From: Sphingomonas sp. EC-HK361
GTDB lineage: Bacteria > Pseudomonadota > Alphaproteobacteria > Sphingomonadales > Sphingomonadaceae
DNA: 64,000 nucleotides
NCBI RefSeq assembly: GCF_902498785.1
Contig: NZ_LR701494.1
Location: 1,255,105 to 1,319,104, forward strand
Reading direction: 5' to 3'
Shown: in pieces, positions 1 to 10,524 of the stretch
Layout of the letters: each line of letters starts with the position of its first letter
How positions within the stretch are numbered: the stretch's first letter is position 1
Program-made: the position numbers and the translations under genes
The notes under the pieces: model-generated
The model's input: only the letters and a program-made list of their open reading frames with translations
Databases searched by the model: none
Told to the model about the DNA's origin: nothing

Positions 1-2
1 TG

Positions 3-149
3 CGCGGGCCGGGCAAGGTGTGGGTGCAGTCGCTACCCTTCGCGCGGTTGGCGGGACGGATGCTGGCGGCGGCGGGCGGTCGTGGGGGGAACCGCGGCGA
101 GGGATCGGTGCTCGGCGGGCTGGGAGACTTCATCGGCGGGAATGAATGA
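3..149 (+). CDS. C-terminal end of an AIM24/TIGR00266-family protein (partial)
   Basis: The window opens inside this gene; only the last 48 residues are present before the TGA at 147-149. The readable peptide contains '[18 protein letters not shown]', the typical C-terminal signature of the AIM24/TIGR00266 family of small beta-rich proteins. It is followed by a Gly-rich tail and a short 'GLGDFIGG' end. The family has no firmly established bacterial role. The missing 5' part lies before the window. Assignment rests on that one motif and the open frame. Confidence 0.6.
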   Translation, partial: RGPGKVWVQSLPFARLAGRMLAAAGGRGGNRGEGSVLGGLGDFIGGNE

Positions 150-277
150 CCGCCACGACCCAGTCTCGTGCAGAAGATGACAAAATTGTTAGATTTTCCA
201 ATCGGAACCAGTCGGGGTCAGGCGCTTTTTAGACATGGTCGCCGCACCCTGCGGGTCGGCCGTGTAAAGGAGCGATC

Positions 278-499
278 ATGAAAAAGCTTCTGTTGTTGGC
301 GGTGGCGATGGGTACGACCGTCGGGTCGGCTTCCGTCGCGGATGCCCGCCAGGGTTGTGGCGTCGGGTTTCATCGCGGACCGCGTGGTCACTGCGTGGTG
401 AACCGCGCGGGCGGCTTCTATCGTGGCTATGGCTGGTGGGATGGCCGTCGCTATTGGCAGCACCGCTACCGCTGGCACAATGGCTGGCGCTACCGCTAA
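278..499 (+). CDS. Small secreted GCG_CRPN-type protein
   Basis: Seventy-three residues. The N-terminus is a signal peptide (MKK, then a hydrophobic run to about residue 20, cleaved near 'SVADA'). The mature part starts with 'GCGVGFHRGPRGHC', which matches the GCG_CRPN prefix found in small cysteine-containing exported proteins of alphaproteobacteria. The rest is rich in Trp, Tyr, Arg and Gly. An 'aaggag' ribosome binding site lies 8-9 bases before the ATG. Function is unknown; it is probably periplasmic or surface-exposed and stands alone. Confidence 0.7.
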   Translation: MKKLLLLAVAMGTTVGSASVADARQGCGVGFHRGPRGHCVVNRAGGFYRGYGWWDGRRYWQHRYRWHNGWRYR

Positions 500-587
500 G
501 CCCAGGGGCGTGGGACTGACCAGGTCCCACTCCCGCGTGCCTTCGATCGATGGTGCGAGCGCTCGCTCCGAAGCGGCTAAGGCACCA

Positions 588-2651
<2,064 letters not shown>

Positions 2652-2748
2652 TTACCGAAATGCAACGTTTCCGGGCTTGATTGATCCACGTTGCATCCAA
2701 CCGGTCGTTGCAGGCGTTCCTAGCGCGCAATTCAACCGGGAGACGAAT

Positions 2749-3594
2749 ATGCGAACGACCCTGTATGCCGGCCTTGCCGGTGCGACCCTTTTTGCGCTTT
2801 CAACCCCAGCCTTTGCGCAGGATATGACCACCGACGAACCGTTCACCGGCATCTATGTCGGCGCGGCCGGTGGCTATGACGTCCAGCCGAACGATGTCGG
2901 ATCGGGCATCCTGTTCGACCGCAATCTCGACGGCAATTTCGGCGATACCGTGACGACCGCGGCGGGCGCCAACGCCTTTTCGCCGGGCTTCTGCAACGGC
3001 GCTGCGCGCGGCAATGCGCCTGCGGCCGGATGCCGCAACGACAAGGACGGCTGGGCCTATTACGGCCGCATCGGCGCCGACAAGCAGATGGGCAAGTTCG
3101 TCGTCGGCGTCGTCGGCGAGTTCGGCAAGTCGGACATCACCGACAGCGTCAGCGCCTTTTCGACGACCCCCGCCAGCTACACGATGACGCGCTCGCTCGA
3201 CTGGGAAGCCGGCGCGCGCGGGCGTGCGGGCTATGTCGCGGGCGATTCCACGCTGTTCTACGCGACCGGCGGCGTCGGCTATGCGCGGATCAACCATGAT
3301 TTCGCGACGACCAACACCGCGAATGCCTTCGGCCTGCGCGGCAAGCGCAACCAATGGGGCATCCAGGCCGGCGGCGGCATCGAGCAGAAGCTGGGGAGCA
3401 ACTTCTCGATCGGCATGGAATATCTCTACCACCGCTATGACGACGACGATTTCCGCGTGCGCGCGACGGCCGGCTCGGCTCCGGCGACGAACCCGTTCAT
3501 TCTGGCACCCAACACGACGGGCACCGACTTCGCACGCAGCGACCAGCGTTTCGGCTGGCATTCGATCCGTGCGACCGCGGCGTTCCGGTTCTGA
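2749..3594 (+). CDS. Outer-membrane beta-barrel protein
   Basis: 281 residues with a clear signal peptide ending 'STPAFA-QD'. The mature chain alternates Gly/aromatic beta strands such as 'GIYVGAAGGYDV' and 'LFYATGGVGYARI', and ends in 'RATAAFRF', a terminal Phe typical of BAM-inserted barrels. It resembles the OmpA/Omp25-31 small barrel family. A cysteine-bearing loop sits around residues 80-105. The start is chosen at the ATG after 'gggagacgaat'; a longer open frame runs upstream but lacks a signal peptide. Probably an abundant surface protein; no ligand can be inferred. Confidence 0.85.
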   Translation: MRTTLYAGLAGATLFALSTPAFAQDMTTDEPFTGIYVGAAGGYDVQPNDVGSGILFDRNLDGNFGDTVTTAAGANAFSPGFCNGAARGNAPAAGCRNDKDGWAYYGRIGADKQMGKFVVGVVGEFGKSDITDSVSAFSTTPASYTMTRSLDWEAGARGRAGYVAGDSTLFYATGGVGYARINHDFATTNTANAFGLRGKRNQWGIQAGGGIEQKLGSNFSIGMEYLYHRYDDDDFRVRATAGSAPATNPFILAPNTTGTDFARSDQRFGWHSIRATAAFRF

Positions 3595-5211
3595 TCAGGC
3601 AACGAGCACGGGGGTGCCACAGCGCAGCCCCGTGACCCGCACATCGGCTTGGCCGACATGGACGCCCAGCGCCCCTGTCGCCAGGCCGATGACCTGATCG
3701 AGCGCGGGGGCGACGAGCGAGAGCACGCTGCCCACGGTGCTGACGAGCGGGCCGATCGACAGCCCGCCGACGCGGATATCGATATCGGTCAGCAGCGACT
3801 GGGTGAGACTGGCAGTGAGCCGGTCGCCGGATACCGTCTGCACCGCGCGCGCATCGATCTGGTCCTGCGAGAAGCGCAAGGGCTGCCACGTCGCCGCGCT
3901 ACCCAGATCGATGACGCTCTTCGCGGTTACATCCACCAGCAGCAGACGCGCCAGACGCGCGCGCGACAGCGGCATCGGTGTCTTGAAATCGTCAAGCTTC
4001 GCTTCGTCGATCGCGGCGATCGCCGCCGTGCCCGGATCAGGCCGCGCCTCAACGGTCACGCCGCGCGGGGCGCCGCAATCGATCGCGCTCAGCCGCGCCT
4101 CGGCGCCCGCCAGCTCGATGAAGATCGGCAGATCGAGCCCGACGAGCCCGAGCGCCGGCGCGACCTTCGTCTCGATATAAAGGCGCGTCTGCGCGGTCCG
4201 GACGATCGGCGTGCCGAGATTGGTGATCGCGATCCAGGGGCTCTGGTTCGGCCGCTCGCCGATCGCGAGTTTTACGCTGGTCGAAGCAAGGCCCGGGATC
4301 GACGCGCCGATATCGAGCGACAGCTGCCGCGTCGGCGATGCCCCCTCCAGCAGCGCGGTGACGAGCGCCATCGCGTCGATATTGGCGATTCCCCCGCCGC
4401 CCGATGCTCGTCCGCCGAGCGGTCCGGCGTCGATGAGCTTGCCGAGCGACAGCTGTTGGCCCGTGAGGCCGTTCGCGAGCTTGCGGATCGCCGCCGCCGC
4501 GGAGGCGTTGTTGGTGCTGTCGAGCTGTGCCGCAACCGCCGCCAGGGCCTGCGCAGTCGTGACGTTGGTCGCGAGCAGATCGTCATAGCTTCCCGCCTCG
4601 ACATGCGCGGTCGTGCGCAGCGCATCGAGGAAGCCGAACAGGTCCACGTCCGCTCCGGCGAGCGCGTTGTAATCCATGACCGACAGCGAGACGGTGCTGC
4701 CGGTCAGCCCCGACAGCATGCCGTTGAGCAGCCCCCCGTCGAGCGCGGCGAGCCGCGAGCCGACCGAGAAGCTCGCCGCCCGCTCGCGCGCCGCGGTCGC
4801 GGTGCGCACGATCGTGACGTTGCGGACGCCGAAGATGCTGGCGAAAAATGTCGGCGACGCACTGGTCAGCGTGACCCGCGCCGCATCGCCGCCACTGGCG
4901 ACTGGGGTGAACCGGGCCGCGGGTGCGATCGACAGGCTGCCGCTGTAACTGCCCGCCGTCGTCGCGACCTGCACCGCGCGCGGCCAGGCAGCCGCCGCGA
5001 CGACCGCGCGCGCACCTTGATCGGCTTGCCCCGGATCGGCAGCGGCGGAGAGCGCGGCGGCATCGGCGATCCCCTGCAACCGCCGCGTTTCGAGCTGGAT
5101 CGATCCGATATCGACCGCAAAGGCGGTGCAGCCGAGGAGCAGCGGCAGCCCGGCAGCGACCATGATGCCGACACCCGCACGCCTATCGCGCAGCAGATGG
5201 CGCATGCTCAT
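3595..5211 (-). CDS. TadG-like pilus-assembly protein
   Basis: 538 residues. The N-terminal membrane segment and following helix ('VDIGSIQLETRRLQGIADAAAL') match the Tad/TadG domain shared by pseudopilin-like Flp assembly proteins. The rest is a long periplasmic region of low complexity without a von Willebrand motif that I can see. Translation is coupled to the upstream tadE-like gene by an ATGA overlap, and a 'ggaggg' Shine-Dalgarno precedes the ATG. No other tad genes (ATPase, TadB/C, secretin) are nearby, so the pair may act with a tad locus elsewhere. The opposite strand is also open for over 570 codons, a high-GC artefact. Confidence 0.75.
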   Translation of the reverse strand: MSMRHLLRDRRAGVGIMVAAGLPLLLGCTAFAVDIGSIQLETRRLQGIADAAALSAAADPGQADQGARAVVAAAAWPRAVQVATTAGSYSGSLSIAPAARFTPVASGGDAARVTLTSASPTFFASIFGVRNVTIVRTATAARERAASFSVGSRLAALDGGLLNGMLSGLTGSTVSLSVMDYNALAGADVDLFGFLDALRTTAHVEAGSYDDLLATNVTTAQALAAVAAQLDSTNNASAAAAIRKLANGLTGQQLSLGKLIDAGPLGGRASGGGGIANIDAMALVTALLEGASPTRQLSLDIGASIPGLASTSVKLAIGERPNQSPWIAITNLGTPIVRTAQTRLYIETKVAPALGLVGLDLPIFIELAGAEARLSAIDCGAPRGVTVEARPDPGTAAIAAIDEAKLDDFKTPMPLSRARLARLLLVDVTAKSVIDLGSAATWQPLRFSQDQIDARAVQTVSGDRLTASLTQSLLTDIDIRVGGLSIGPLVSTVGSVLSLVAPALDQVIGLATGALGVHVGQADVRVTGLRCGTPVLVA

Positions 5212-5618
5212 CCCTCCCCGCCCGGCCGCATCACCGCGCGGCGATCGATCGTTGACGGCGGCATCGGCAGCCATGTCATGCGCATCAGCGGCATCGTGCT
5301 CGCATCGATCCGCACGCGCACCGTCACGAGCTGCGCGGCCTCGGTCACGTCGGTGACGACCGCATAGCGACCGAATTCGGGCAGCGCGGTCAGCTCGCGC
5401 GTCACGCTCGCCCTCGCCAGCGTCTGGCGTTCCGCGTCCGAAAGCCCCGCGACCGTCGCGCGTGCGGCGTCGTTTGCGAGTTGCTGCGCGCTGTGGGCGA
5501 GCAGGAAATACTGGCCGTAGCCGAGCATCCCCAGAAGGACGAGCGCGAGCAGCGGGAACAGCAGCGCGAATTCGATGACGGCAGTGCCGCGTCGATCGTG
5601 CGGCAGGCGGGGCAGCAT
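5208..5618 (-). CDS. TadE-like pseudopilin family protein
   Basis: 136 residues. The segment 'DRRGTAVIEFALLFPLLALVLLG' is the classic TadE motif: RG.A.VEFAL followed by one transmembrane helix, with Glu at the pseudopilin cleavage position. The periplasmic part follows. It is first in a two-gene operon with the TadG-like gene (4-base overlap). Known TadE proteins are minor pseudopilins in Flp pilus assembly; whether that applies here depends on a full tad locus elsewhere. Confidence 0.82.
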   Translation of the reverse strand: MLPRLPHDRRGTAVIEFALLFPLLALVLLGMLGYGQYFLLAHSAQQLANDAARATVAGLSDAERQTLARASVTRELTALPEFGRYAVVTDVTEAAQLVTVRVRIDASTMPLMRMTWLPMPPSTIDRRAVMRPGGEG

Positions 5619-5762
5619 GGCGGAACTCCTTCGCCGCGCAGGCTAAGCCCGGCGACCGTTCCACCGCGCGCACGAAAAACGGCGCGAACCTGCGTGATTC
5701 ACGCCGTTTTCTGTCGATTCCCCGCCCGGATTAACCCCGAAACGGAGCGCAATTACGCAAAA

Positions 5763-6488
5763 TCAGCGCGCCCGCGGGCCACCAAAGGGGATCGGCGGCG
5801 CGCGCCGGTCCCGCCGCGGCAGCTGCGCCTGATAGGCATGGCCGCAATGATCGACGCAGTACGGGAAGCCCGGATTCACCTTTTCGCCGCAGAAATGGAA
5901 ATCGGGCTCGCCGGGGTGGCCGAGCGGCCACTTGCAGATCCGGTCGTTGAGATCGAGCAGCGAAGTCTTGTCCGCCATCTCCGGCGACGGCTTGGCAGGG
6001 ACCAGACGCCGCGGCGGCGCGGGCGTGCTCGGCGGCTGCTGTTCGCCCGGCGACTGGCGCAGGAACCCGCCCGGCCCGATCGAGCGCAGGATCGGCTGCT
6101 GCTTGACCGGCGGCATGCCGTCCGCAGCGGAAGCAGGAGGCGCAGGGGCGGCCGGAACCGCGGCGCGCGGCTCGGGGCGCGGCAGCGGCGCCTTCGCGGC
6201 GGGCGGGGCGACCGGTATGGGCTTGGCGACCGGCGCCGTAACGCGCGCCGGCGCGGCGGGTGCCGCAGGCTTTTCCGCCACCGGCTTGGCAACTTTCGCG
6301 ACCGGCGCGGCTTTTTCCGTATCCTTGGGGGTGACGGGCGAGGGGCGCGACTGCAGGCCAAGGCGGTGCGCCTTGCCGATCACCGCGTTACGGCTCACCC
6401 CGCCGAGCGCCTCGGCGATCTGCGAGGCGGTCTGGCCCTTTTCCCACATCGTCTTGAGCGTATCGATCCGCTCGTCGGTCCACGACAT
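5763..6488 (-). CDS. gcrA: GcrA cell-cycle regulator
   Basis: 241 residues. The N-terminal helix-turn-helix begins 'MSWTDERIDTLKTMW' and continues with 'QIAEALGGVSRNAVIGKAHR', the GcrA DNA-binding signature. A long Pro/Ala-rich linker (about residues 50-165) leads to the conserved C-terminal Cys/His block ('CKWPLGHPGEPDFHFCG', 'PYCVDHCGHAY'). GcrA partners with sigma-70 to activate cell-cycle promoters methylated by CcrM in Caulobacter; the family is essentially restricted to alphaproteobacteria. The linker is longer than in many orthologues, explaining the size. Confidence 0.95.
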   Translation of the reverse strand: MSWTDERIDTLKTMWEKGQTASQIAEALGGVSRNAVIGKAHRLGLQSRPSPVTPKDTEKAAPVAKVAKPVAEKPAAPAAPARVTAPVAKPIPVAPPAAKAPLPRPEPRAAVPAAPAPPASAADGMPPVKQQPILRSIGPGGFLRQSPGEQQPPSTPAPPRRLVPAKPSPEMADKTSLLDLNDRICKWPLGHPGEPDFHFCGEKVNPGFPYCVDHCGHAYQAQLPRRDRRAPPIPFGGPRAR

Positions 6489-6552
6489 TCCTGATCCAAT
6501 CTCTCACGCGCCGCCTTGCGGGGGGCATCGGCAGCGATTACCCGCTCATGCC

Positions 6553-7404
6553 ATGAGCAGCCAGCCCCCAATCGGCGAAATCCATTCGGCAATCCGGTCC
6601 GACCCGGGCGTTCCGGTGATCCGGAACGTCAATTGGGGCGGCCTTCGTGCCCTCTATGTGAAGGAGGTGCGGCGTTTCTTCAAGGTCCAGCTCCAGACGG
6701 TGTGGGCGCCGGCGATCACGACGCTGATGTATCTGGTCATCTTCACCGTCGCGCTCGGCGCACGCAGCGCGGTGCATGTCGGCGGTCAGGCCGTCGCGTT
6801 CGCCGATTTCGTGGCCCCCGGGCTGATCGTGATGGGGATGCTCAACAACGCGTTCGCCAATGCCAGCTTCTCGCTGCTGGTCGGCAAGATCCAGGGCACG
6901 ATCGTCGATTACCTGATGCCCCCTCTCTCCACGGCCGAGCTGCTCGCGGCGCTTGTCGGCGGCGCAGTGACGCGAGCGTTCTGCGTCGGCGGCGCGGTGT
7001 GGCTGGCGATGGCGATCTGGCCCGGCGTCCATGTGACGCCCGCGCATCTGGGGGCGATCCTCTGGTTCGGATTGCTCGGCTCGGTCTTCCTCGCGCTGAT
7101 CGGCGTGCTGACCTCGATCTGGGCGGAGAAGTTCGATCATGCCGCCGCGGTCACCAATTTCGTCGTCGCGCCGCTGACGCTGCTCTCGGGCACCTTCTAT
7201 TCTGTCGACAAGCTCGCCCCCGCCTTCCGCGCGATCAGCCATGCGAACCCGTTTTTCTACATCATCTCGGGCTTTCGCTACGGGTTTCTCGGCATCGCCG
7301 ATTCGCCGGTGCTGGTGGGCAGCATCGCGATCCTCGGTGCTGATATCGTCCTCGCGCTCGTCTGCTACACGCTGCTCAGGCGCGGCTGGAAGCTGAAGAG
7401 CTGA
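6553..7404 (+). CDS. ABC transporter permease (ABC-2 type)
   Basis: 283 residues with about six membrane segments and the ABC-2 membrane domain, including 'LLSGTFYSVDKLAPAFRAISHANPFFYIISGFRYG', which is typical of the YadH/NodJ-like permease family. The start is the ATG giving 'MSSQPPIG'; the longer upstream frame overlaps gcrA. No ATPase gene is adjacent, so the nucleotide-binding subunit must be elsewhere. The downstream gene starts on the stop codon (TGATG), so the two are co-translated. Substrate not deducible. Confidence 0.83.
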   Translation: MSSQPPIGEIHSAIRSDPGVPVIRNVNWGGLRALYVKEVRRFFKVQLQTVWAPAITTLMYLVIFTVALGARSAVHVGGQAVAFADFVAPGLIVMGMLNNAFANASFSLLVGKIQGTIVDYLMPPLSTAELLAALVGGAVTRAFCVGGAVWLAMAIWPGVHVTPAHLGAILWFGLLGSVFLALIGVLTSIWAEKFDHAAAVTNFVVAPLTLLSGTFYSVDKLAPAFRAISHANPFFYIISGFRYGFLGIADSPVLVGSIAILGADIVLALVCYTLLRRGWKLKS

Positions 7405-8681
7405 TGCAGCGCCTGTTGCTCGCGCTGGCTGCGATCGCGGCGTTGCTCGCGGGCGTGCCGGCGTCGGCACAGGTGCCCGCGGCCGACCCGTCGCTGACCC
7501 GCGCGATCGACGGGCTTGTCGCGGTGATGGACGGGGGCGGCGATTACGACGGCTATTTCGCGCCCGGCTTCAAGGCACAGGTTTCGCGCGCGCAGATCGA
7601 TTCGGTCGCCGCGCAACTGAAGGCGCAGCTCGGCGCCCCCAAGACGGCAACCGCGATCCGCCCGACCACACCCTTCGCCGCCGATCTGACGCTGACCTAC
7701 GAACGCGGCAGCGCCGCGATCCGGATCGCGGTCGATTCCGCCGAGCCGCACGCCGTCATCGGGCTGCTCGTCACCGGCACGACGCTTGCGGGCGACAGCG
7801 TCGACGGGCTGGTCGCCGACTTCAGGGCGCTGCCGGGGGCGGCGGGGTTCGGACTCTACACGCTTGGCGGCGCCGCGCCGAAACCCGTGGTCGAATGGCG
7901 CGGCGATGAATCTGCACCGATCGGGTCCGCCTTCAAGCTGTGGGTGCTTGCCGAAGCATCCGCGCAGGTGAAGGCGGGCAAGCGTCGCTGGAGCGACGTC
8001 ATCCCGCTTGGGCCCCCTTCGCTGCCGTCGGGCATCACGCAGAGCTGGCCGGCCGCGACGCCGATGACGCTGCAGAGCCTCGCCACGCTCATGATATCGA
8101 TCAGCGACAATACCGCCGCCGATACGTTGCTGATCGCGCTTGGCCGCGATGCGGTGGGCGCGCGGGCCACAGCGCTGGGCGCTGCGCCCGCGAGCCTGCC
8201 GATGCTCACCACGCGCGAGCTGTTCTACCTGAAGGCGCACCCGCCGCTCGCCGCGGAATGGGCGAAAGCGGATGCGCGTCAGCGCGCCGCGATGCTGAAG
8301 CGCGAGGCGGACGCGATCGCCACCGCGAAGCTCGACGCGTCGGCGTTCGGCGGAATGCCGATCGCGCCCGATACGGTCGAATGGTTCGCAAGTCCCGCCG
8401 AAATGGCGCGAGCGCTGGATGCGCTGCGGGGCGGTGACGCCGCCACCCGCGCCATCCTCGCGGCCAATCCCGGCACCGATGCTGCGACTGCGGCGCGCTT
8501 CGCCTATGTCGGGTTCAAGGGCGGTTCGGAGCCCGGCGTCGTCACGCTCAATTATCTGGTGCGCACGAAATCTGGCGTATGGCGCGCGGTCGTCGGCAAC
8601 TGGCACCGGACCGACGCGGACATCCCCGTCCTCACCTTCGCGTCGCTGATGAACCGGGCGCTCGCGCTGGCGGCCGATTGA
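7404..8681 (+). CDS. Secreted beta-lactamase-fold serine hydrolase
   Basis: 425 residues with a signal peptide ending 'VPASA-QV'. Residues ~25-130 form an N-terminal domain of the DUF3887-like type ('YFAPGFKAQVSRAQIDSVAAQL'). The C-terminal half has class-A beta-lactamase-type motifs: S-x-x-K in 'GSAFKLW', S-D-N in 'SISDNTAAD', and 'FKGG' in place of K-T/S-G. The Ser/Lys pair should make it an active acyl-enzyme hydrolase, but it is longer than a resistance enzyme and lacks a clear E166 motif, so penicillin-binding or esterase activity is as likely as beta-lactamase. Its 3' end overlaps the opposing GNAT gene by 50 bases. Confidence 0.8.
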   Translation: MQRLLLALAAIAALLAGVPASAQVPAADPSLTRAIDGLVAVMDGGGDYDGYFAPGFKAQVSRAQIDSVAAQLKAQLGAPKTATAIRPTTPFAADLTLTYERGSAAIRIAVDSAEPHAVIGLLVTGTTLAGDSVDGLVADFRALPGAAGFGLYTLGGAAPKPVVEWRGDESAPIGSAFKLWVLAEASAQVKAGKRRWSDVIPLGPPSLPSGITQSWPAATPMTLQSLATLMISISDNTAADTLLIALGRDAVGARATALGAAPASLPMLTTRELFYLKAHPPLAAEWAKADARQRAAMLKREADAIATAKLDASAFGGMPIAPDTVEWFASPAEMARALDALRGGDAATRAILAANPGTDAATAARFAYVGFKGGSEPGVVTLNYLVRTKSGVWRAVVGNWHRTDADIPVLTFASLMNRALALAAD

Positions 8682-9210
8682 CCCATTCGTCGCGCAACAG
8701 CCCGAAGATCAGGCTGTCGCGCACCCCGATATGCGTTTCCCATTCGCCGCGCAGCAGCCCCTCGCGCTGAAAGCCGAGCGATTCCATCAGGTGGATCGAT
8801 GCGGCATTGTCGGGATCGACATCGCCGTAGATGCGCCGGTGCCCTTCCGCGACCAGCGTGTCGATCAGCGCGGCGACCGCTTCGCGCGCATAGCCATGCC
8901 CCCAATAGGCGCGCACCAGCAGGTAGCCGATCTCCGCCACGCCCGATCGTCGCGTTACCGCCGCAACCGTTCCGATCGCGCGGTCGTCCCCCTTCAGCGT
9001 GATCGACCAGCCCCGCCAGTCGCCGTCATCGGCGTGCGGCGTCAGATAGGCGCGCGTCTCGCCGAGCGTCGCATGCGGCGCGCTGGACCAATACCGCATC
9101 AGGTCCTCGTCCTGATAGGCGGCGTGGAGCGCCTCCGCATCGTCCATCCGCTGGGTGCGCATGCGGAGCCGCGCGCTGTCGAACCCGACCGTTGTGTTCG
9201 CGCCGATCAT
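8632..9210 (-). CDS. GNAT family N-acetyltransferase (RimJ/RimL-like)
   Basis: 192 residues. The acetyl-CoA-binding loop reads 'LVRAYWGHGYAREAVAAL', followed by 'DVDPDNAASIHLMESLGF', both standard in the RimJ/RimL branch (GNAT type 3). The start is the ATG at 9210 ('MIGANTTVGF'). Substrate unknown: ribosomal protein N-termini, antibiotics or small molecules are all possible. Convergent with the serine hydrolase gene and overlapping its last 50 bases. Confidence 0.85.
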   Translation of the reverse strand: MIGANTTVGFDSARLRMRTQRMDDAEALHAAYQDEDLMRYWSSAPHATLGETRAYLTPHADDGDWRGWSITLKGDDRAIGTVAAVTRRSGVAEIGYLLVRAYWGHGYAREAVAALIDTLVAEGHRRIYGDVDPDNAASIHLMESLGFQREGLLRGEWETHIGVRDSLIFGLLRDEWVNRPPARAPGSSATRR

Positions 9211-9221
9211 CGCGGCCGCGC

Positions 9222-10013
9222 CTACCGCGTGAGGGCGTCGACGAGCGCCCTGACCTTCGCCTGGCGCCATTGCGGAAGCGGCGCGACGATCCAGTAGCCG
9301 CGTGGTGATGGCGCGGGATCGCCGACCACCCGCACCCGCCCTTCCGCGATATCGCGCGCGGCGAGCAGTTCCGGCACCACCGCGCGGCCAAGCCCCTGCG
9401 CGACCGCGTCGATCGCGAGACCGGCATCGCCGACGCGCACGAGCGGCGTTCCCTCACCCGGGGTCGCGCCGGGCCATGCGATCAGCGTCGCAGCGTCGCG
9501 GTCTGCGGGCGCGATCGTGACCATTCCGTCCGATTCGAGCGATTCGCCCTCATGCTCGCCCGGCCCGTCGCCCCAGCGCACCGCGAGATCGAGATTGGCT
9601 TCGGTGAAGTCGAGCGCCTCGTCCGCCACGATCAGCGCGAACCGCATCTCTCCATCCGCGCGCGCGATCTCGGCGAGGCGCGGCATGAGCCATTTCTCGG
9701 TCAGGTCGCGCGGCGCCGCGATCGTCAGCGACTTGGACGACTGCCCCGCCTGCATCGCGCGCACCGCGTCCTCGAACTGGAGAAAGCCCGCGCGCAGCGC
9801 CTCCAGCCCGGCTTCGCCTTCGGGCGTCAGCTCCAGCCCGCGCGTCGTCCGGCGGAACAGGACGACGCCGAGCGTGTCCTCGAGCGCGCGGATCTGCTGG
9901 CCCACCGCAGCGGGCGTCACGGCCAGCTCGTCCGCCGCGCGCGTGAACGACAGATGCCGCGCCGCCGCGTCGAGCACGCGCAAGCCGTTCAGGGGAAGGT
10001 GAGTGCGCTTCAT
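9222..10013 (-). CDS. LysR-family transcriptional regulator (GcvA-like)
   Basis: 263 residues. The N-terminal winged helix reads 'RHLSFTRAADELAVTPAAVG' and 'LEDTLGVVLFRRTTRGLELTPEG', the GcvA subgroup form. The effector-binding domain follows but is shorter than the usual ~300-residue LysR protein, so one subdomain is reduced. LysR genes often control a divergent neighbour; here the next gene upstream is apaG, in the same direction, so no target can be assigned. Confidence 0.85.
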   Translation of the reverse strand: MKRTHLPLNGLRVLDAAARHLSFTRAADELAVTPAAVGQQIRALEDTLGVVLFRRTTRGLELTPEGEAGLEALRAGFLQFEDAVRAMQAGQSSKSLTIAAPRDLTEKWLMPRLAEIARADGEMRFALIVADEALDFTEANLDLAVRWGDGPGEHEGESLESDGMVTIAPADRDAATLIAWPGATPGEGTPLVRVGDAGLAIDAVAQGLGRAVVPELLAARDIAEGRVRVVGDPAPSPRGYWIVAPLPQWRQAKVRALVDALTR

Positions 10014-10018
10014 TGTGT

Positions 10019-10114
10019 CGCCCTCACCCTTCCCACCCGGCTGCGCCGGGCGGGCCCCTTCCCTCTCCCAGCGGGAGAGGGAGGGAGCGGCGAAGCCGCG
10101 GAAGGGTGAGGGCG
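10019..10114. repeat. Intergenic palindrome with 15-bp perfect inverted ends
   Basis: The gap between the LysR gene and apaG has 'CGCCCTCACCCTTCC' at 10019-10033 and its exact complement at 10100-10114. Inside lie smaller stems (GC-rich, and 'ccctctcccagcgggagaggg'). This type of palindromic filler recurs in sphingomonad intergenic DNA; it may act as a weak terminator or REP-like element. Confidence 0.7.
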
Positions 10115-10125
10115 ACCCGCGCCCC

Positions 10126-10524
10126 TCACCCCGTCACCGCCGGCGCCAGCAGCGCGAATTTGGGGATGACCGCGTCGAAGGTCGCGCCATCCTGCGCGAT
10201 CATCTGATAGCTGCCGTGCATCGATCCGGTCGGCGTCGCGAGCGGGCAGCCCGAAACGTAATCATAGCTCGCACCCGGCGCGATCAGCGGCTGTTCGCCG
10301 ACCACCCCCTCGCCCTCGACCATATGGCGCGCGCCGCGGCCGTCGGTGATGACCCAGTGGCGGGTGAGCAGCTGCACCGCCTCGGCCCCGTCATTCTCGA
10401 TCCGGACGTGATACGCCCAGAACCACCGCCCGCGCGCCGGTTCGGACTGTTCGGGCAGGTAGCTGACCGACACGCGCACCGTCACGTCCCGCGTCGTCTC
10501 CGAGAGCGGGAACAGCGCCTTCAC
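10126..10524 (-). CDS. apaG: ApaG domain protein
   Basis: 132 residues, the family's usual length. Conserved stretches include 'FWAYHVRIENDGAEAVQLLTRHW' (shortened here), 'GEQPLIAPGASYDYVSGCPL' and 'GSMHGSYQM', all ApaG landmarks in a fibronectin-III-like fold. Starts at a GTG that overlaps the metZ stop (GTGA), so it is translationally coupled to metZ. The ApaG role is poorly defined (linked to cobalt resistance and diadenosine tetraphosphate metabolism in enterics). Confidence 0.9.
   Translation of the reverse strand: MKALFPLSETTRDVTVRVSVSYLPEQSEPARGRWFWAYHVRIENDGAEAVQLLTRHWVITDGRGARHMVEGEGVVGEQPLIAPGASYDYVSGCPLATPTGSMHGSYQMIAQDGATFDAVIPKFALLAPAVTG

Noticed and set aside
3649-5367. 572-codon open frame on the + strand
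   Set aside because: It is antisense to the TadG gene, has an Arg-rich composition typical of GC-rich shadow frames and no motif.
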